From: Pedobacter montanisoli | Lineage (GTDB): Bacteria; Bacteroidota; Bacteroidia; Sphingobacteriales; Sphingobacteriaceae | DNA length: 64,000 nucleotides | Direction of reading: 5' to 3' | NCBI RefSeq assembly: GCF_022809115.1 | Contig: NZ_JALGBH010000001.1 | Coordinates: 558,001-622,000 of the forward strand | Shown here: piece by piece, positions 34,234 through 43,027 of the stretch | How the letters are laid out: each line of letters begins with the position of its first letter | How positions within the stretch are numbered: position 1 is the first letter of the stretch | Translations under genes and position numbers: made by a program | Notes under the pieces: generated by a model | Told to the model about the DNA's origin: nothing | Databases searched by the model: none | The model's input: only the letters and a program-made list of their open reading frames with translations

Positions 34234-34860
34234 ATGAAATTATTAATTGTAGTCGCAACAAGGGCTGAGATAGCACCATTTTTATCTCATTTTAATCTGC
34301 CCGATCAGCCTTTGATGGAAACCGCCGATTTTGATGTGCTGGTAACTGGTGTGGGCATGGTGGCTACAGCCTTTGCCTTAGGTCAACATTTGGATAAAAA
34401 TAAGTATAATCGGGTTTTAAATGTTGGGATAGCGGGCAGTTTTGACCGGAATATTTCTTTAGGAGAATTAGTGAATGTTAGTGCCGATACCTTTGCAGAA
34501 CTAGGCGCAGAAGACCATGAGTCTTTTATCGGGATAGAAAATCTGGGCTTTGGAAAAAGCACGTATCAATCTACAGGCAACAAAAACTACAACCTAAAAA
34601 CTGTGAACGCCATTACGGTTAATAAAGTTCATGGCAATGCCGATAGTATTGCCAAAACACAGGCATTATTTGCTGTCCAAACAGAGAGTATGGAAGGTGC
34701 TGCTGTTTTTTATGCCTGCTCCATCCAAAACATTTCTTGCATACAAATAAGGGCTATTTCTAATTATGTAGAACCCCGTAACCGCAATAATTGGGAAATT
34801 GGTCTGGCCGTTAAAAATTTAAACGATTGGTTACTTAGCAAAGAACTTTCAACGATATAA
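34234..34860 (+). CDS. mqnB: Futalosine hydrolase
   Basis: The enzyme splits futalosine to hypoxanthine and dehypoxanthine futalosine in the alternative menaquinone pathway. It is a nucleosidase/phosphorylase-fold protein: MKLLIVVATRAEIAPF at the N-terminus, VGIAGSF, and TESMEGAAVFYAC, where the Met-Glu pair binds the ribosyl group. A longer frame begins at 34186, but homologues begin at the MKLLIVVATRAE methionine, so I use 34234 (208 residues). mqnD lies 3.5 kb downstream on the same strand, which strengthens the call over other nucleosidases. Confidence 0.9.
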   Translation: MKLLIVVATRAEIAPFLSHFNLPDQPLMETADFDVLVTGVGMVATAFALGQHLDKNKYNRVLNVGIAGSFDRNISLGELVNVSADTFAELGAEDHESFIGIENLGFGKSTYQSTGNKNYNLKTVNAITVNKVHGNADSIAKTQALFAVQTESMEGAAVFYACSIQNISCIQIRAISNYVEPRNRNNWEIGLAVKNLNDWLLSKELSTI

Positions 34861-34875
34861 CATTTATACTCTTAC

Positions 34876-35589
34876 ATGATGGCTAGCCTCGACCTTTGTA
34901 CTTTTGTTTTTTGGTTAACTACACTTGCTACATTTGCATTTTTTATGATTGTGCTCAAAAATGCTGGTGAGGAGACTGTAAAAAGAAACACCCTGAAAAT
35001 TGCCTCGCTTCTTATGCTCTGGCTAATCCTGCAGGCTATTCTTACGATTCAAAATGTTTACAGTAATGATATCAACTCTCTTCCTCCTAAAATCTTAATC
35101 TTTGGAATATTACCCCCTGTTTTAACAATCTGCATTTTATTTATAACTAAAGGTGGACGAAAGTTTATTGACAGCTTGCCTTTAAAACAAATAACTTATC
35201 TGCATATGATCAGAATACCTGTTGAAATTGTTTTGTATGGGCTTTTCATAAGTAAAATGATCCCTGAACTCATGACTTTTGAAGGTCGGAATTTTGATAT
35301 AATAGCAGGCATAACTGCACCTCTAATTGCTTATTATGGTTTTTCAAGAAAAATGTTAAGCCGAAAAATCATTTTGATCTGGAATTTTATCTGCCTTGGT
35401 CTTTTGATCAACATTATCGTAAACGCATTTTTATCTGCCCCTTCTCCATTGCAGAAATTTGCATTTGACCAACCTAATATAGCTATTCTTCATTTTCCTT
35501 TTAGCTGGCTTCCAACATTTATTGTTCCTATAGTATTGTTTGGACATCTGGTAGCGATAAGACAATTATTAAAAAAACAACCTCTATAA
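34876..35589 (+). CDS. Polytopic membrane protein, unknown function
   Basis: The 237-residue protein shows about seven hydrophobic segments (roughly 7-27, 40-60, 73-91, 108-128, 138-152, 164-184, 206-228) with few polar residues. No signature was recognised. It starts 15 bp after mqnB and is followed 33 bp later by a GNAT gene, all on the plus strand. Similar seven-helix proteins are frequent in Bacteroidota near acetyltransferases and regulators, but I can give no function. Confidence 0.72.
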   Translation: MMASLDLCTFVFWLTTLATFAFFMIVLKNAGEETVKRNTLKIASLLMLWLILQAILTIQNVYSNDINSLPPKILIFGILPPVLTICILFITKGGRKFIDSLPLKQITYLHMIRIPVEIVLYGLFISKMIPELMTFEGRNFDIIAGITAPLIAYYGFSRKMLSRKIILIWNFICLGLLINIIVNAFLSAPSPLQKFAFDQPNIAILHFPFSWLPTFIVPIVLFGHLVAIRQLLKKQPL

Positions 35590-35622
35590 ACACGTTCGTT
35601 TAAAACCATAATTCTACAGAAG

Positions 35623-36048
35623 ATGAAAATCAGGCCCGTTCATGAAAACGACAGCGAAACAATAGTAGCATTACTTGATCAGCTAGGCTATTCCGATACC
35701 AAAGATTTTATCAAAGAAAAAATCAATCTCTTGCTTGAAAATCCGAATGAATATTTTGTTGTAGCTGAAAATGAAGGTACGGTAATTGGTTTTATTTCCA
35801 TTCACATCATTCCGCAAATTGCTCTTAAGGGCGACTTTGCTAGAATCAGTTATTTCTGTGTGGATGAAAATTTCAGAAGCAGCGGAACAGGCAAATTGTT
35901 GGAAGAATATGCTGAAAAAATCGCAAGAGAAAGAAACTGCGACAGAATAGAGCTTCACTGCCATTCAAGAAGGGAAAAAGCTCATCAGTTTTATTACAGG
36001 CAGGGATATACAGAGTCTCCCAAATACTTGTTCAAAAAGTTAGTTTAG
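35623..36048 (+). CDS. GNAT-family N-acetyltransferase
   Basis: This 141-residue acetyltransferase has the GNAT fold in order: the N-terminal KIRPVHENDSETIVALL, a central strand pair with VIGFISIHI, the pantetheine-binding loop FRSSGTGKLL (an R/QxxGxG/A-type motif) and the C-terminal ELHCHSRREKAHQFYYRQGY. It transfers an acetyl group from acetyl-CoA, but the acceptor cannot be told. It follows the membrane-protein gene closely; the next gene (ABC-F) has its own promoter. Confidence 0.88.
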   Translation: MKIRPVHENDSETIVALLDQLGYSDTKDFIKEKINLLLENPNEYFVVAENEGTVIGFISIHIIPQIALKGDFARISYFCVDENFRSSGTGKLLEEYAEKIARERNCDRIELHCHSRREKAHQFYYRQGYTESPKYLFKKLV

Positions 36049-36068
36049 CATATTATAGCTAATTTGGT

Positions 36069-36076
36069 TATATTTG
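36069..36076 (+). promoter_or_regulatory. Putative -7 box of the ABC-F gene
   Basis: TATATTTG matches TAnnTTTG and predicts a leader of about 115 bases before the ABC-F start codon. The leader holds a small overlapping frame at 36162-36266. Confidence 0.5.
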
Positions 36077-36196
36077 CGGCAGAAAATTTTCAAAATTCAT
36101 TATGTAAGATTTAATTTCTTTCAAAAAAACTTAAAGACAAACGCAACCAACTCTAAAGGTTATGCGCTATTCATCCATCTTTAACAGAAAGAAATC

Positions 36197-37783
36197 ATGC
36201 TTACTTTACAGAACATTTCATACATACATCCTAATAAAGATCTATTATTCGAAAATATTAACCTAAACGTTAATGATCGTGATAAAATAGCCCTGATTGG
36301 CAACAACGGTTCGGGAAAATCTACATTGCTTAAAATTATTGCCAAAGTACTACAACCTTCTTCAGGAAGTGTAATTAGGCACAATGAGCCTTATTACATT
36401 CCTCAGGTTTTTGGTCAATATAATCACCTGAGCATTGGTCAGGCCTTACAGGTTGAAGATAAACTTATTGCGCTACATGAGGTATTAAAAGGTAATGTTA
36501 CCGAAGATTACCTGAATTTACTTAACGACAACTGGGATATAGAAGATCGCTGTGCCGCAGCACTTACGCATTGGCAACTTACAGATTTAGACCTCTCACA
36601 ACCTTTAGCTTCACTAAGTGGAGGACAGAAAACCAAGGTTTTTTTGGCAGGTATAAGCATTCATCAACCTAAGTTTATTTTGCTGGATGAACCTAGCAAT
36701 CATTTAGACAGGCTGGGCAGGCAAAAATTATATGATCTGATACAATCTACTGCTGCAACCTTAATTGTGGTAAGTCACGATAGAGAATTGTTAGCGCACC
36801 TGAATACCGTTTGCGAATTAAGTCAACATGGAATAACTACTTATGGCGGTTCATATGATTTTTACGTAGAACAAAAAGAGACGGCAAAAAATGCCTTAAA
36901 TCAGCACATTCATCACAAGGAGAGGTTATTGCGCAAGGCTAAAGAAAAACAGCGCGAAATATTAGAAAAACAACAGAAACTAGATGCTAAAGGAAAAGGC
37001 AAACAGGAAAAAGCAGGTATAGCCCGCATCATGATGAATACGCTCAAAAACAATGCAGAGAACAGTAGCGCTAAATTGAAAAGCGTACATCAGGAAAAAA
37101 TCAGCAATATTTCACAGGAGCTACAGGAACTTCGTTCAAACAGATCAGATATAGATCAAATGAAATTCGGTTTTAATAACTCTGGCTTGCACACCGGTAA
37201 AATATTATTTAAGGGGAATGGTCTTAATTTCAACTATCATACACAGCCTCTTTGGAAAGAAAATCTGGACATACAGATCCATAGCGGAGAACGGATTGCC
37301 ATTAAAGGCTCAAACGGATCAGGCAAGACAACGCTGATCAAATTGATTTTAGGGACACTCCATCCTTCTGCTGGCGAAATTACATTTACACCAGGCCAAT
37401 CTGTTTATATTGATCAGGATTATTCCCTGATCGGGAATGAACTGAGTGTTTATGATCAGGCACAATTATTCAATACATCTTCCTTACAGGAGCATGAAAT
37501 CAAGGTAAGACTTAACCGGTTTTTATTTGGCAAAAACGATTGGGATAAACCTTGCCATATTTTAAGTGGTGGAGAAAGAATGAGATTAATGTTGTGTTGT
37601 CTGATTGTTCAAGGTCAATCACCAGATACGATCATATTAGACGAACCAACCAACAATTTAGATATTCAAAATATAGAAATCCTTACTGCCGCCATTAACG
37701 AATATCAGGGAACATTAATTGTTGTATCACATGATGAGATTTTTCTCAAGCAGATCAATACCGAACGGGTTATACAACTATAA
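36197..37783 (+). CDS. ABC-F family ATPase
   Basis: The 528-residue protein has two ABC domains and no membrane segments, the ABC-F layout. Domain 1 has Walker A GNNGSGKST, signature LSGGQKTKV and Walker B LLDEPSNHLD. Domain 2 has GSNGSGKTT, LSGGERMRL and ILDEPTNNLD. A charged helical linker (about 230-310, Lys/Gln-rich) joins them. ABC-F proteins act on the ribosome; some protect against antibiotics, others help translation. The linker is moderate in length, and I cannot assign a subfamily. A long leader with an overlapping short frame would fit attenuation-type control. Confidence 0.92.
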   Translation: MLTLQNISYIHPNKDLLFENINLNVNDRDKIALIGNNGSGKSTLLKIIAKVLQPSSGSVIRHNEPYYIPQVFGQYNHLSIGQALQVEDKLIALHEVLKGNVTEDYLNLLNDNWDIEDRCAAALTHWQLTDLDLSQPLASLSGGQKTKVFLAGISIHQPKFILLDEPSNHLDRLGRQKLYDLIQSTAATLIVVSHDRELLAHLNTVCELSQHGITTYGGSYDFYVEQKETAKNALNQHIHHKERLLRKAKEKQREILEKQQKLDAKGKGKQEKAGIARIMMNTLKNNAENSSAKLKSVHQEKISNISQELQELRSNRSDIDQMKFGFNNSGLHTGKILFKGNGLNFNYHTQPLWKENLDIQIHSGERIAIKGSNGSGKTTLIKLILGTLHPSAGEITFTPGQSVYIDQDYSLIGNELSVYDQAQLFNTSSLQEHEIKVRLNRFLFGKNDWDKPCHILSGGERMRLMLCCLIVQGQSPDTIILDEPTNNLDIQNIEILTAAINEYQGTLIVVSHDEIFLKQINTERVIQL

Positions 37784-37813
37784 GATACCTGTCTTTTTTT
37801 ATTAACTTTAAAT

Positions 37814-38236
37814 ATGGCTAAAAATAAAACCAATCCAACCAGTGAAAACGTTTCGGCATTTATAGAACATTTTACCGATACGGAACAAAAGCGTTCAGAT
37901 AGTTTTGATCTGATTGCGCTGATGCAAGATGCCTCAGGTTTTGAAGCCAAGATGTGGGGGCCAAGCATTATTGGGTTTGGAACTTATCATTATAAATATG
38001 AAAGCGGGCATGAAGGTGATGCGCCTTTAGTGGGGTTTTCACCCCGAAAATCAGCTATTTCGCTTTATGTTTTTACAGGCTTACCTGAACACAAACATCT
38101 TTTAAGTGATTTGGGGAAATATAAAATGGGAAAAGCCTGCATTTATATCAAAAAATTGAGCGACATTAATTCAGAGGTTTTAAAACAGTTAATTAAGGCC
38201 ACCATAAACTATCTTCAAACCAAATACAGGCTTTAA
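37814..38236 (+). CDS. DUF1801 protein
   Basis: The 140-residue protein matches DUF1801 (YdhG-like): WGPSIIGFGTYHYKYESGHEGDAPLVGFSPRKSAISLYV, seen here as adjacent blocks, and a C-terminal LGKYKMGKACIYIKKL. The fold is small and alpha-beta; no enzyme activity is established for this group. It lies 30 bp downstream of the ABC-F gene and is probably co-transcribed. Confidence 0.85.
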   Translation: MAKNKTNPTSENVSAFIEHFTDTEQKRSDSFDLIALMQDASGFEAKMWGPSIIGFGTYHYKYESGHEGDAPLVGFSPRKSAISLYVFTGLPEHKHLLSDLGKYKMGKACIYIKKLSDINSEVLKQLIKATINYLQTKYRL

Positions 38237-38346
38237 ACGATAAAGGACCGATTTACCTAAAATAAAACAAGGAGTTCGAAAACATGTCTTTGTTTCCTTA
38301 ACGCTTAAATGACCTTTGTAAATCAATTTTCATTTAACTTTACCGC

Positions 38347-39201
38347 ATGAAACTTACACTTGGCTTTTCTCCCTGTCCTAATGATACTTTCATTTTTGAT
38401 GCACTCATACACCATAAGGTTGACACCGAAGGTTTAAACTTTGAAGTATTTTATGATGATGTTGAAACGCTCAATCAAAAGGCTTTAAACAATGTACTGG
38501 ACATTACCAAACTAAGTTTTCATGCCTTTGCTTATGTAGCTCATCAATATGCTTTACTAGATGCTGGCAGTGCGCTGGGCTTTGGCGTGGGTCCGTTGCT
38601 CATTTGCAAAGCAGAACACCTAAATCGTATTAACGAAGAACTGAAACAGGAAAATCCTCAGTTAAAAGTAGCTATCCCGGGTAAACTTACCACCGCCAAT
38701 TTCTTACTTGGCATTGCTTACCCTCAGCTCACCAATAAAACTGAGATCGTTTTCTCTGAAATAGAAGAGGCTTTGGTTAATGATACCTTTGATCTCGGAC
38801 TTATTATACATGAAAACCGCTTTACTTATCAGCAAAAAGGCTTACATAAACTAAAAGACCTGGGCACTTTCTGGGAAGAAAAAACCCATTGTGCTATACC
38901 ATTAGGTGGTATTGTGGTGAGCCGGAATTTACCTGTTGAAATTCAGCAGAAAGTTAACCGACTGGTTAAGAAATCTGTTGAATATGCTTTTTCCAATCCC
39001 AAATCTGGTTTAGATTTTATTAAAGAACATGCACAAGCTATGGATGAAGCCGTGATGTATAAACATATTGAATTATATGTTAATCAATACTCAGTTGATT
39101 TAGGAGAAGAAGGCCGTAAAGCGATTGATACACTCTTTAGTTTGGCTACACAAAACAAGGTCATTCCTGGGATAGAAAAAGACCTTTACGTTAATCCCTA
39201 A
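38347..39201 (+). CDS. mqnD: 1,4-dihydroxy-6-naphthoate synthase
   Basis: The 284-residue enzyme converts cyclic dehypoxanthine futalosine to 1,4-dihydroxy-6-naphthoate in the futalosine route to menaquinone. The N-terminal FSPCPNDTFIFDALIH and the block ALNNVLDITKLSFHAFAYVA are typical of MqnD, as is GFGVGPLLICK. The fold is that of periplasmic-type solute-binding proteins, but there is no signal peptide. A near-consensus promoter (TTTG, 18 bp, GACCTTTG) lies at about 38288-38317. Together with mqnB this shows that the organism makes menaquinone by the futalosine pathway. Confidence 0.95.
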   Translation: MKLTLGFSPCPNDTFIFDALIHHKVDTEGLNFEVFYDDVETLNQKALNNVLDITKLSFHAFAYVAHQYALLDAGSALGFGVGPLLICKAEHLNRINEELKQENPQLKVAIPGKLTTANFLLGIAYPQLTNKTEIVFSEIEEALVNDTFDLGLIIHENRFTYQQKGLHKLKDLGTFWEEKTHCAIPLGGIVVSRNLPVEIQQKVNRLVKKSVEYAFSNPKSGLDFIKEHAQAMDEAVMYKHIELYVNQYSVDLGEEGRKAIDTLFSLATQNKVIPGIEKDLYVNP

Positions 39202-39206
39202 CATAA

Positions 39207-39232
39207 AAAAGCACCTTTTTCAAGGTGCTTTT
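39207..39232. terminator. Bidirectional terminator between mqnD and a lipoprotein gene
   Basis: AAAAGCACCTT (39207-39217) pairs with AAGGTGCTTTT (39222-39232) with a four-base loop. T- or A-rich flanks on both sides let it serve both convergent genes. Confidence 0.9.
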
Positions 39233-39249
39233 CATTTATATTCAATTTT

Positions 39250-39645
39250 TTACTGGTTACAAGGTCCGTCAGGAATATCTTTAGATATTTTCAGCACCTT
39301 GGTTACTACCATAGTAGAATCATAATCACCATAAATGCTATTGGTATCCGATTTTACGATATGGCACTCCACCTCTATATAAACAGGGATATAAGGTTTT
39401 TCGAAACCCAGATTATTATAGGCCAGTTCTAAATTCTTAGAGCTGTCTGCCACCCAGTACTCACGACCTTCATCTCTGCAATCTGTAAATGATTTAATTT
39501 CGGGCCCATAGCTGTAAAGTCCTTTCAGCACTTGGATTTTTATTTTAGTTCCTTCATTACCTTCTTTGCTACGGCATGCGGCAAAACCTAAAAGCAAAGC
39601 AAAAAATAAAGCCAATAATTTTCCTATCTTTTTCCAGTTATCCAT
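39250..39645 (-). CDS. Small lipoprotein, unknown function
   Basis: The 131-residue protein has a lipoprotein signal with lipobox GFAAC (Cys24). The mature part contains GLYSYGPEIKSFTDCRD and YWVAD, an OB-fold-like pattern also seen in some copper-response lipoproteins, but this is too weak for a name. It follows the LolE-like permease gene by 3 bp, so the two are probably co-transcribed and both belong to the envelope. Confidence 0.75.
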   Translation of the reverse strand: MDNWKKIGKLLALFFALLLGFAACRSKEGNEGTKIKIQVLKGLYSYGPEIKSFTDCRDEGREYWVADSSKNLELAYNNLGFEKPYIPVYIEVECHIVKSDTNSIYGDYDSTMVVTKVLKISKDIPDGPCNQ

Positions 39646-39648
39646 AAT

Positions 39649-40881
39649 TTAAAGATCCTTATTAAACTGATCTACTTTTTTAACACTTAAATTTGATGCC
39701 AATTTTGAAGCAAGAAAAGAAAAGATACCAACTGTTATGAAAACTAGTACAAAATCCTGCCATTTCATTGCTATTGGATAGGCATTTGAAAGCACTATAT
39801 TTTCTTCACCCATCTTTATCCAACCAAAATGTTGTTGCAATAAGCAAAAAATTAGTCCTAATAATAAGCCAAAGATACAACCTGCAAGGGTTATCATCAT
39901 GCCTTCTGCTAAAAATATTCTTCTTATCAGTTTTTTACCCGCTCCTAAACTGCTCAATACCGATATATCTTTTTGTTTATCGATTACCAGCATGGTTAAC
40001 GACCCAATGATATTAAATATTGCAATAATGAGCACAAAGGTGAGGATAATATAACTGATCCATTTTTCAGATGTCAACACATTATGTAAGGCCTGATTTT
40101 GTTCAACTCTGTTCTTTACTTTATACGCTCCTTTTAAATCTTCTGCAATCTGCTTTTTTAGTTTTTCGGCATCAACATTCTGTTTTACATTGATTTCTAT
40201 CGCAGATACATTCGCACTATCTCCAAGCAGTGTTCTCGCAAAATTTAGAGGGACAACAATTACATTGTCAAAATCCTGCTGTACTTCAAATATGCCGGCC
40301 ACGGGAATATCCATTACATTAAAATCATCCAGAGGATTCAAGCTGTTACCACTTGCTCCTTTTTTAGGTGAAAAAACCTGTACCTGTTCAAAAGGATCGG
40401 CTGTATTTACCCCTAAGAAAGCCTGTAAACCCGCGCCGATTACCGCATTTGACCCCGCAGGATTTTCGAGCACAAAACTTCCGTCAAAAACAATACTGTC
40501 TAAACTCTTATTTTTTAGAAAATCACTGTTTACACCTTTTAAAACCGCCGGAGTTTGCTTGCCCTTATACCAAAGTAGCACATTATCAGATAAAACCTCG
40601 GTATAAGAATAAATGGCTTTATCTTTTTTTAAACGGGTAAAATAAGCAGTTTGAGGATTAAAAGTTTTACCACTATCTGGTTCTATCACAATTTGTGGTG
40701 TTACGGTATTTACCATTTTCAACACCGTTTGCTCCAAACCATTAAATACAGACAAAATGATGAGAAGTGCCGCACTGCCCACAAAAACGCCCAAAGCCGA
40801 TATTCCCGAAATGATATTAATGGCATGAGTTGATTTCTTTGCAAAAAGATATCTGCGAGCTATGTAAAGGGCTGTGTTCAC
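39649..40881 (-). CDS. ABC transporter permease, LolE/FtsX-like
   Basis: The 410-residue permease has an N-terminal helix (about 20-47), a periplasmic domain of about 230 residues, and three C-terminal helices (about 275-300, 320-345, 375-398), the MacB/FtsX arrangement of type VII ABC systems such as LolCDE. The start YIARRYLFAKKSTHAINIIS matches LolC/E-type proteins that release lipoproteins from the inner membrane. The ATPase partner is not adjacent. The start codon is GTG at 40879-40881; no in-frame ATG nearby gives a better N-terminus. Confidence 0.87.
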   Translation of the reverse strand: MNTALYIARRYLFAKKSTHAINIISGISALGVFVGSAALLIILSVFNGLEQTVLKMVNTVTPQIVIEPDSGKTFNPQTAYFTRLKKDKAIYSYTEVLSDNVLLWYKGKQTPAVLKGVNSDFLKNKSLDSIVFDGSFVLENPAGSNAVIGAGLQAFLGVNTADPFEQVQVFSPKKGASGNSLNPLDDFNVMDIPVAGIFEVQQDFDNVIVVPLNFARTLLGDSANVSAIEINVKQNVDAEKLKKQIAEDLKGAYKVKNRVEQNQALHNVLTSEKWISYIILTFVLIIAIFNIIGSLTMLVIDKQKDISVLSSLGAGKKLIRRIFLAEGMMITLAGCIFGLLLGLIFCLLQQHFGWIKMGEENIVLSNAYPIAMKWQDFVLVFITVGIFSFLASKLASNLSVKKVDQFNKDL

Positions 40882-40947
40882 GGTTATAAAGATAAATAAA
40901 AGCTTATGCTTTTAATATCATTATTTCTTTATGATGTCCAGTGCTGT

Positions 40948-41586
40948 TTAAACCAAAAAAGGGTTATTCTGTTTTTCAAAACCAATGGTAGTACTTGGTC
41001 CATGTCCAGGGAAAACCTCGCAATCATCAGGTAAAATGAACAGATTTGTTTTTATACTGTCTATCAATTGCTGGTAATTGCCGCCTGGCAGATCGGTACG
41101 TCCTATACTTCTGTAAAATAATACATCACCGCCAATTAAAAAGTTTTCTTCCTTGGCATAAAAGCACAAATGTGCAGGTGAGTGACCCGGAGCAAAAATC
41201 AGCTCTAATTTGCTATTGCCAAAAGCTATACTGCCTGTTTCAGGTAAAAAGACTTCTGGATCAGGCGAGAGTTCATAATGCATGCCCATTTGCGGAGCAT
41301 AACCTGGAACGGCCTGTAGTAAACTCAATTCTCCTTTATGAAACTGTGGTTTTAAGCCCCAGTTATCGAACACGAACTTATTTCCAAATACGTGGTCTAT
41401 ATGACAATGGGTATTGAGCAACAAAACCGGCTTAAGCTGATGCTCTTTAATAAACGAAGTTAGCTGGTTTTGTTCGGTACCATTATACATTCCCGGGTCT
41501 ATAATTACACATTCTCCTGTTTCATCAGATAAAACATAAGTGTTTTCCTGATAGGGGTTAAAAGTGAATTGCTTTAGGTTAATCAT
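40948..41586 (-). CDS. MBL-fold metallo-hydrolase (glyoxalase II-like)
   Basis: This 212-residue hydrolase has the metallo-beta-lactamase signature THCHIDH (ligands His, His, Asp, His), with further ligands in APGHSPAHL, GGDVLF and FPGHGPST. The pattern and length fit the glyoxalase II-like thioesterase group, but the substrate is not fixed by sequence. A tandem heptamer tract lies three bases before its ATG. It lies downstream of gldD on the same strand. Confidence 0.88.
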   Translation of the reverse strand: MINLKQFTFNPYQENTYVLSDETGECVIIDPGMYNGTEQNQLTSFIKEHQLKPVLLLNTHCHIDHVFGNKFVFDNWGLKPQFHKGELSLLQAVPGYAPQMGMHYELSPDPEVFLPETGSIAFGNSKLELIFAPGHSPAHLCFYAKEENFLIGGDVLFYRSIGRTDLPGGNYQQLIDSIKTNLFILPDDCEVFPGHGPSTTIGFEKQNNPFLV

Positions 41587-41589
41587 TTT

Positions 41590-41624
41590 GATTTACAATT
41601 TTAGATTTAGGAATTACGATTGGG
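41590..41624 (-). repeat. Tandem heptamer tract directly upstream of the MBL gene
   Basis: Five degenerate 7-base units occupy 41590-41624; on the plus strand they include GATTTAC, GATTTAG and GAATTAC. The tract ends three bases before the start codon, leaving little room for any other leader element. Confidence 0.65.
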
Positions 41625-41657
41625 CATTATATTATCGAGTATCTGGCTTCAGAAATT

Positions 41658-42248
41658 TTACTTCTTCCATTTAAATGTGGCTATCATTTTATCTATATCT
41701 TGTTTAATAAAATTAATAACCGGCTGTATGGAGTCATATTGAGGGCGTTCATTAAAATATAAAGCTCCTCTTAAATAATGGTGCAGACTATCTGTAAGAA
41801 AGAATTGTACTGATGATGCGGTATTGCCCTCAATGGAATAATAAATACCGTAAACTTTTTTATCGGGATAATTGATCCGTTTCTGATCGATCAAATCGGC
41901 CTTGATGGTATGCTTCATAGCCAGAACTCTTGCATTTTCGGTCATTTCGTTATAATCTTTGGCCGAAAAATTTTCATAATAGGTAAGATGCAAAACACCA
42001 TTAAACTGTGTAAAATTCAGGTTCTTCCACCATTTCTGTGCATTCTTATCTCTATCGTTGCTTAAAGTAGCATATACAGGATACTCAAAGCTGTAAGGTG
42101 CATCGGCATCATATAAGCGGTATTGCTTATCAGGAAAATATAAACGTGAATAGCCTTTCGGTTTTGGCGTACTTACATGATCGCTGCCGCAGCCACCAAC
42201 TAACAGCGCTAACAAAAACAGCACATACATATAAGTTAATTTCTTCAT
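41658..42248 (-). CDS. gldD: Gliding-motility lipoprotein GldD
   Basis: The 196-residue lipoprotein (lipobox VGGC, Cys20) has the GldD pattern: PKPKGYSRLYFPDKQY, DAPYSFEYPVYATL, WKNLNFTQFNGVLHLTYY, VKADLIDQ-like helix and SVQFFLTDSLHHYLRGALYF, ending TFKWKK. GldD is needed for gliding in Flavobacterium johnsoniae; its exact job is unknown. Homologues also occur in non-gliding relatives. It lies one base downstream of aroE, so expression is probably shared with aroE and the ComA-like gene. Confidence 0.93.
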   Translation of the reverse strand: MKKLTYMYVLFLLALLVGGCGSDHVSTPKPKGYSRLYFPDKQYRLYDADAPYSFEYPVYATLSNDRDKNAQKWWKNLNFTQFNGVLHLTYYENFSAKDYNEMTENARVLAMKHTIKADLIDQKRINYPDKKVYGIYYSIEGNTASSVQFFLTDSLHHYLRGALYFNERPQYDSIQPVINFIKQDIDKMIATFKWKK

Positions 42249-42249
42249 C

Positions 42250-43002
42250 TTATTTTTGCCAGATTTGCCATGAACGTTCTGCCTGTAAAGTTAACATTTC
42301 CATGCCATTCTTTATGGTTCCACCCTGTGCCTTAACTTTAGTTAAAAAAGCCGTTTCTTCAGGATTGTAAACCAAATCATAAGCCAGATGTTGTTCATTC
42401 AGATACTGATAAGGTATAGGCGGAAAAGAATCTAAATTAGGCAACATGCCCAAAGGGGTGGTATTGATCAAAATGGTATATTCTTTTAACAGTTCCTGAG
42501 TAATACCAGAATACAGAATAGTTCCGGGTTTTACGTGCCTTATTACCGTAAGATAGGGAATATCCAATTGTTTAAGCACATATTTAACCGCCTGTGCAGC
42601 ACCACCATCGCCAAAAATCAACGCTTTTTTATGATGGGTTTTTAAAAGCGGTTTTAAAGACTCTGCAAAACCAAACGCATCTGTATTGTAGCCTTTTAAA
42701 AAGGGTTTATCGCCGTTTCTGTCTATTGTAATACAATTTACAGCCCCTATTTCGCTTGCCGCTTCATCTAATTCATTTAAATATGCCATTACCTCTACTT
42801 TATGAGGAATGGTTACATTTAATCCGCAAAGCGATTGATTAGATTCTACAAGGTCTCTTATTTCACTTGCACGCACAATAGGATGCAGCTCATACTTGCA
42901 GTTTTTGATCTGCTCCTGTTCAAATTTATGCGTAAAGTACTTTTTTGAAAACGAATGTGATAAAGGAAATCCAATCAAGCCGTAACTTTTCATATCTGCC
43001 AT
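42250..43002 (-). CDS. aroE: Shikimate dehydrogenase
   Basis: The 250-residue enzyme reduces 3-dehydroshikimate with NADPH. Substrate-binding residues appear in PLSHSFSK and NVTIPHK (catalytic Lys), and NAVNCI is present. The nucleotide-binding loop is GDGGAAQAV, and the C-terminal LQAERSWQIW is usual. It is shorter than E. coli AroE (272), as is common in this phylum. Start at Met1 or Met4. Encoded between the ComA-like gene and gldD. Confidence 0.95.
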   Translation of the reverse strand: MADMKSYGLIGFPLSHSFSKKYFTHKFEQEQIKNCKYELHPIVRASEIRDLVESNQSLCGLNVTIPHKVEVMAYLNELDEAASEIGAVNCITIDRNGDKPFLKGYNTDAFGFAESLKPLLKTHHKKALIFGDGGAAQAVKYVLKQLDIPYLTVIRHVKPGTILYSGITQELLKEYTILINTTPLGMLPNLDSFPPIPYQYLNEQHLAYDLVYNPEETAFLTKVKAQGGTIKNGMEMLTLQAERSWQIWQK

Positions 43003-43027
43003 AATGCCAAAATTGAATAAGCAACAA

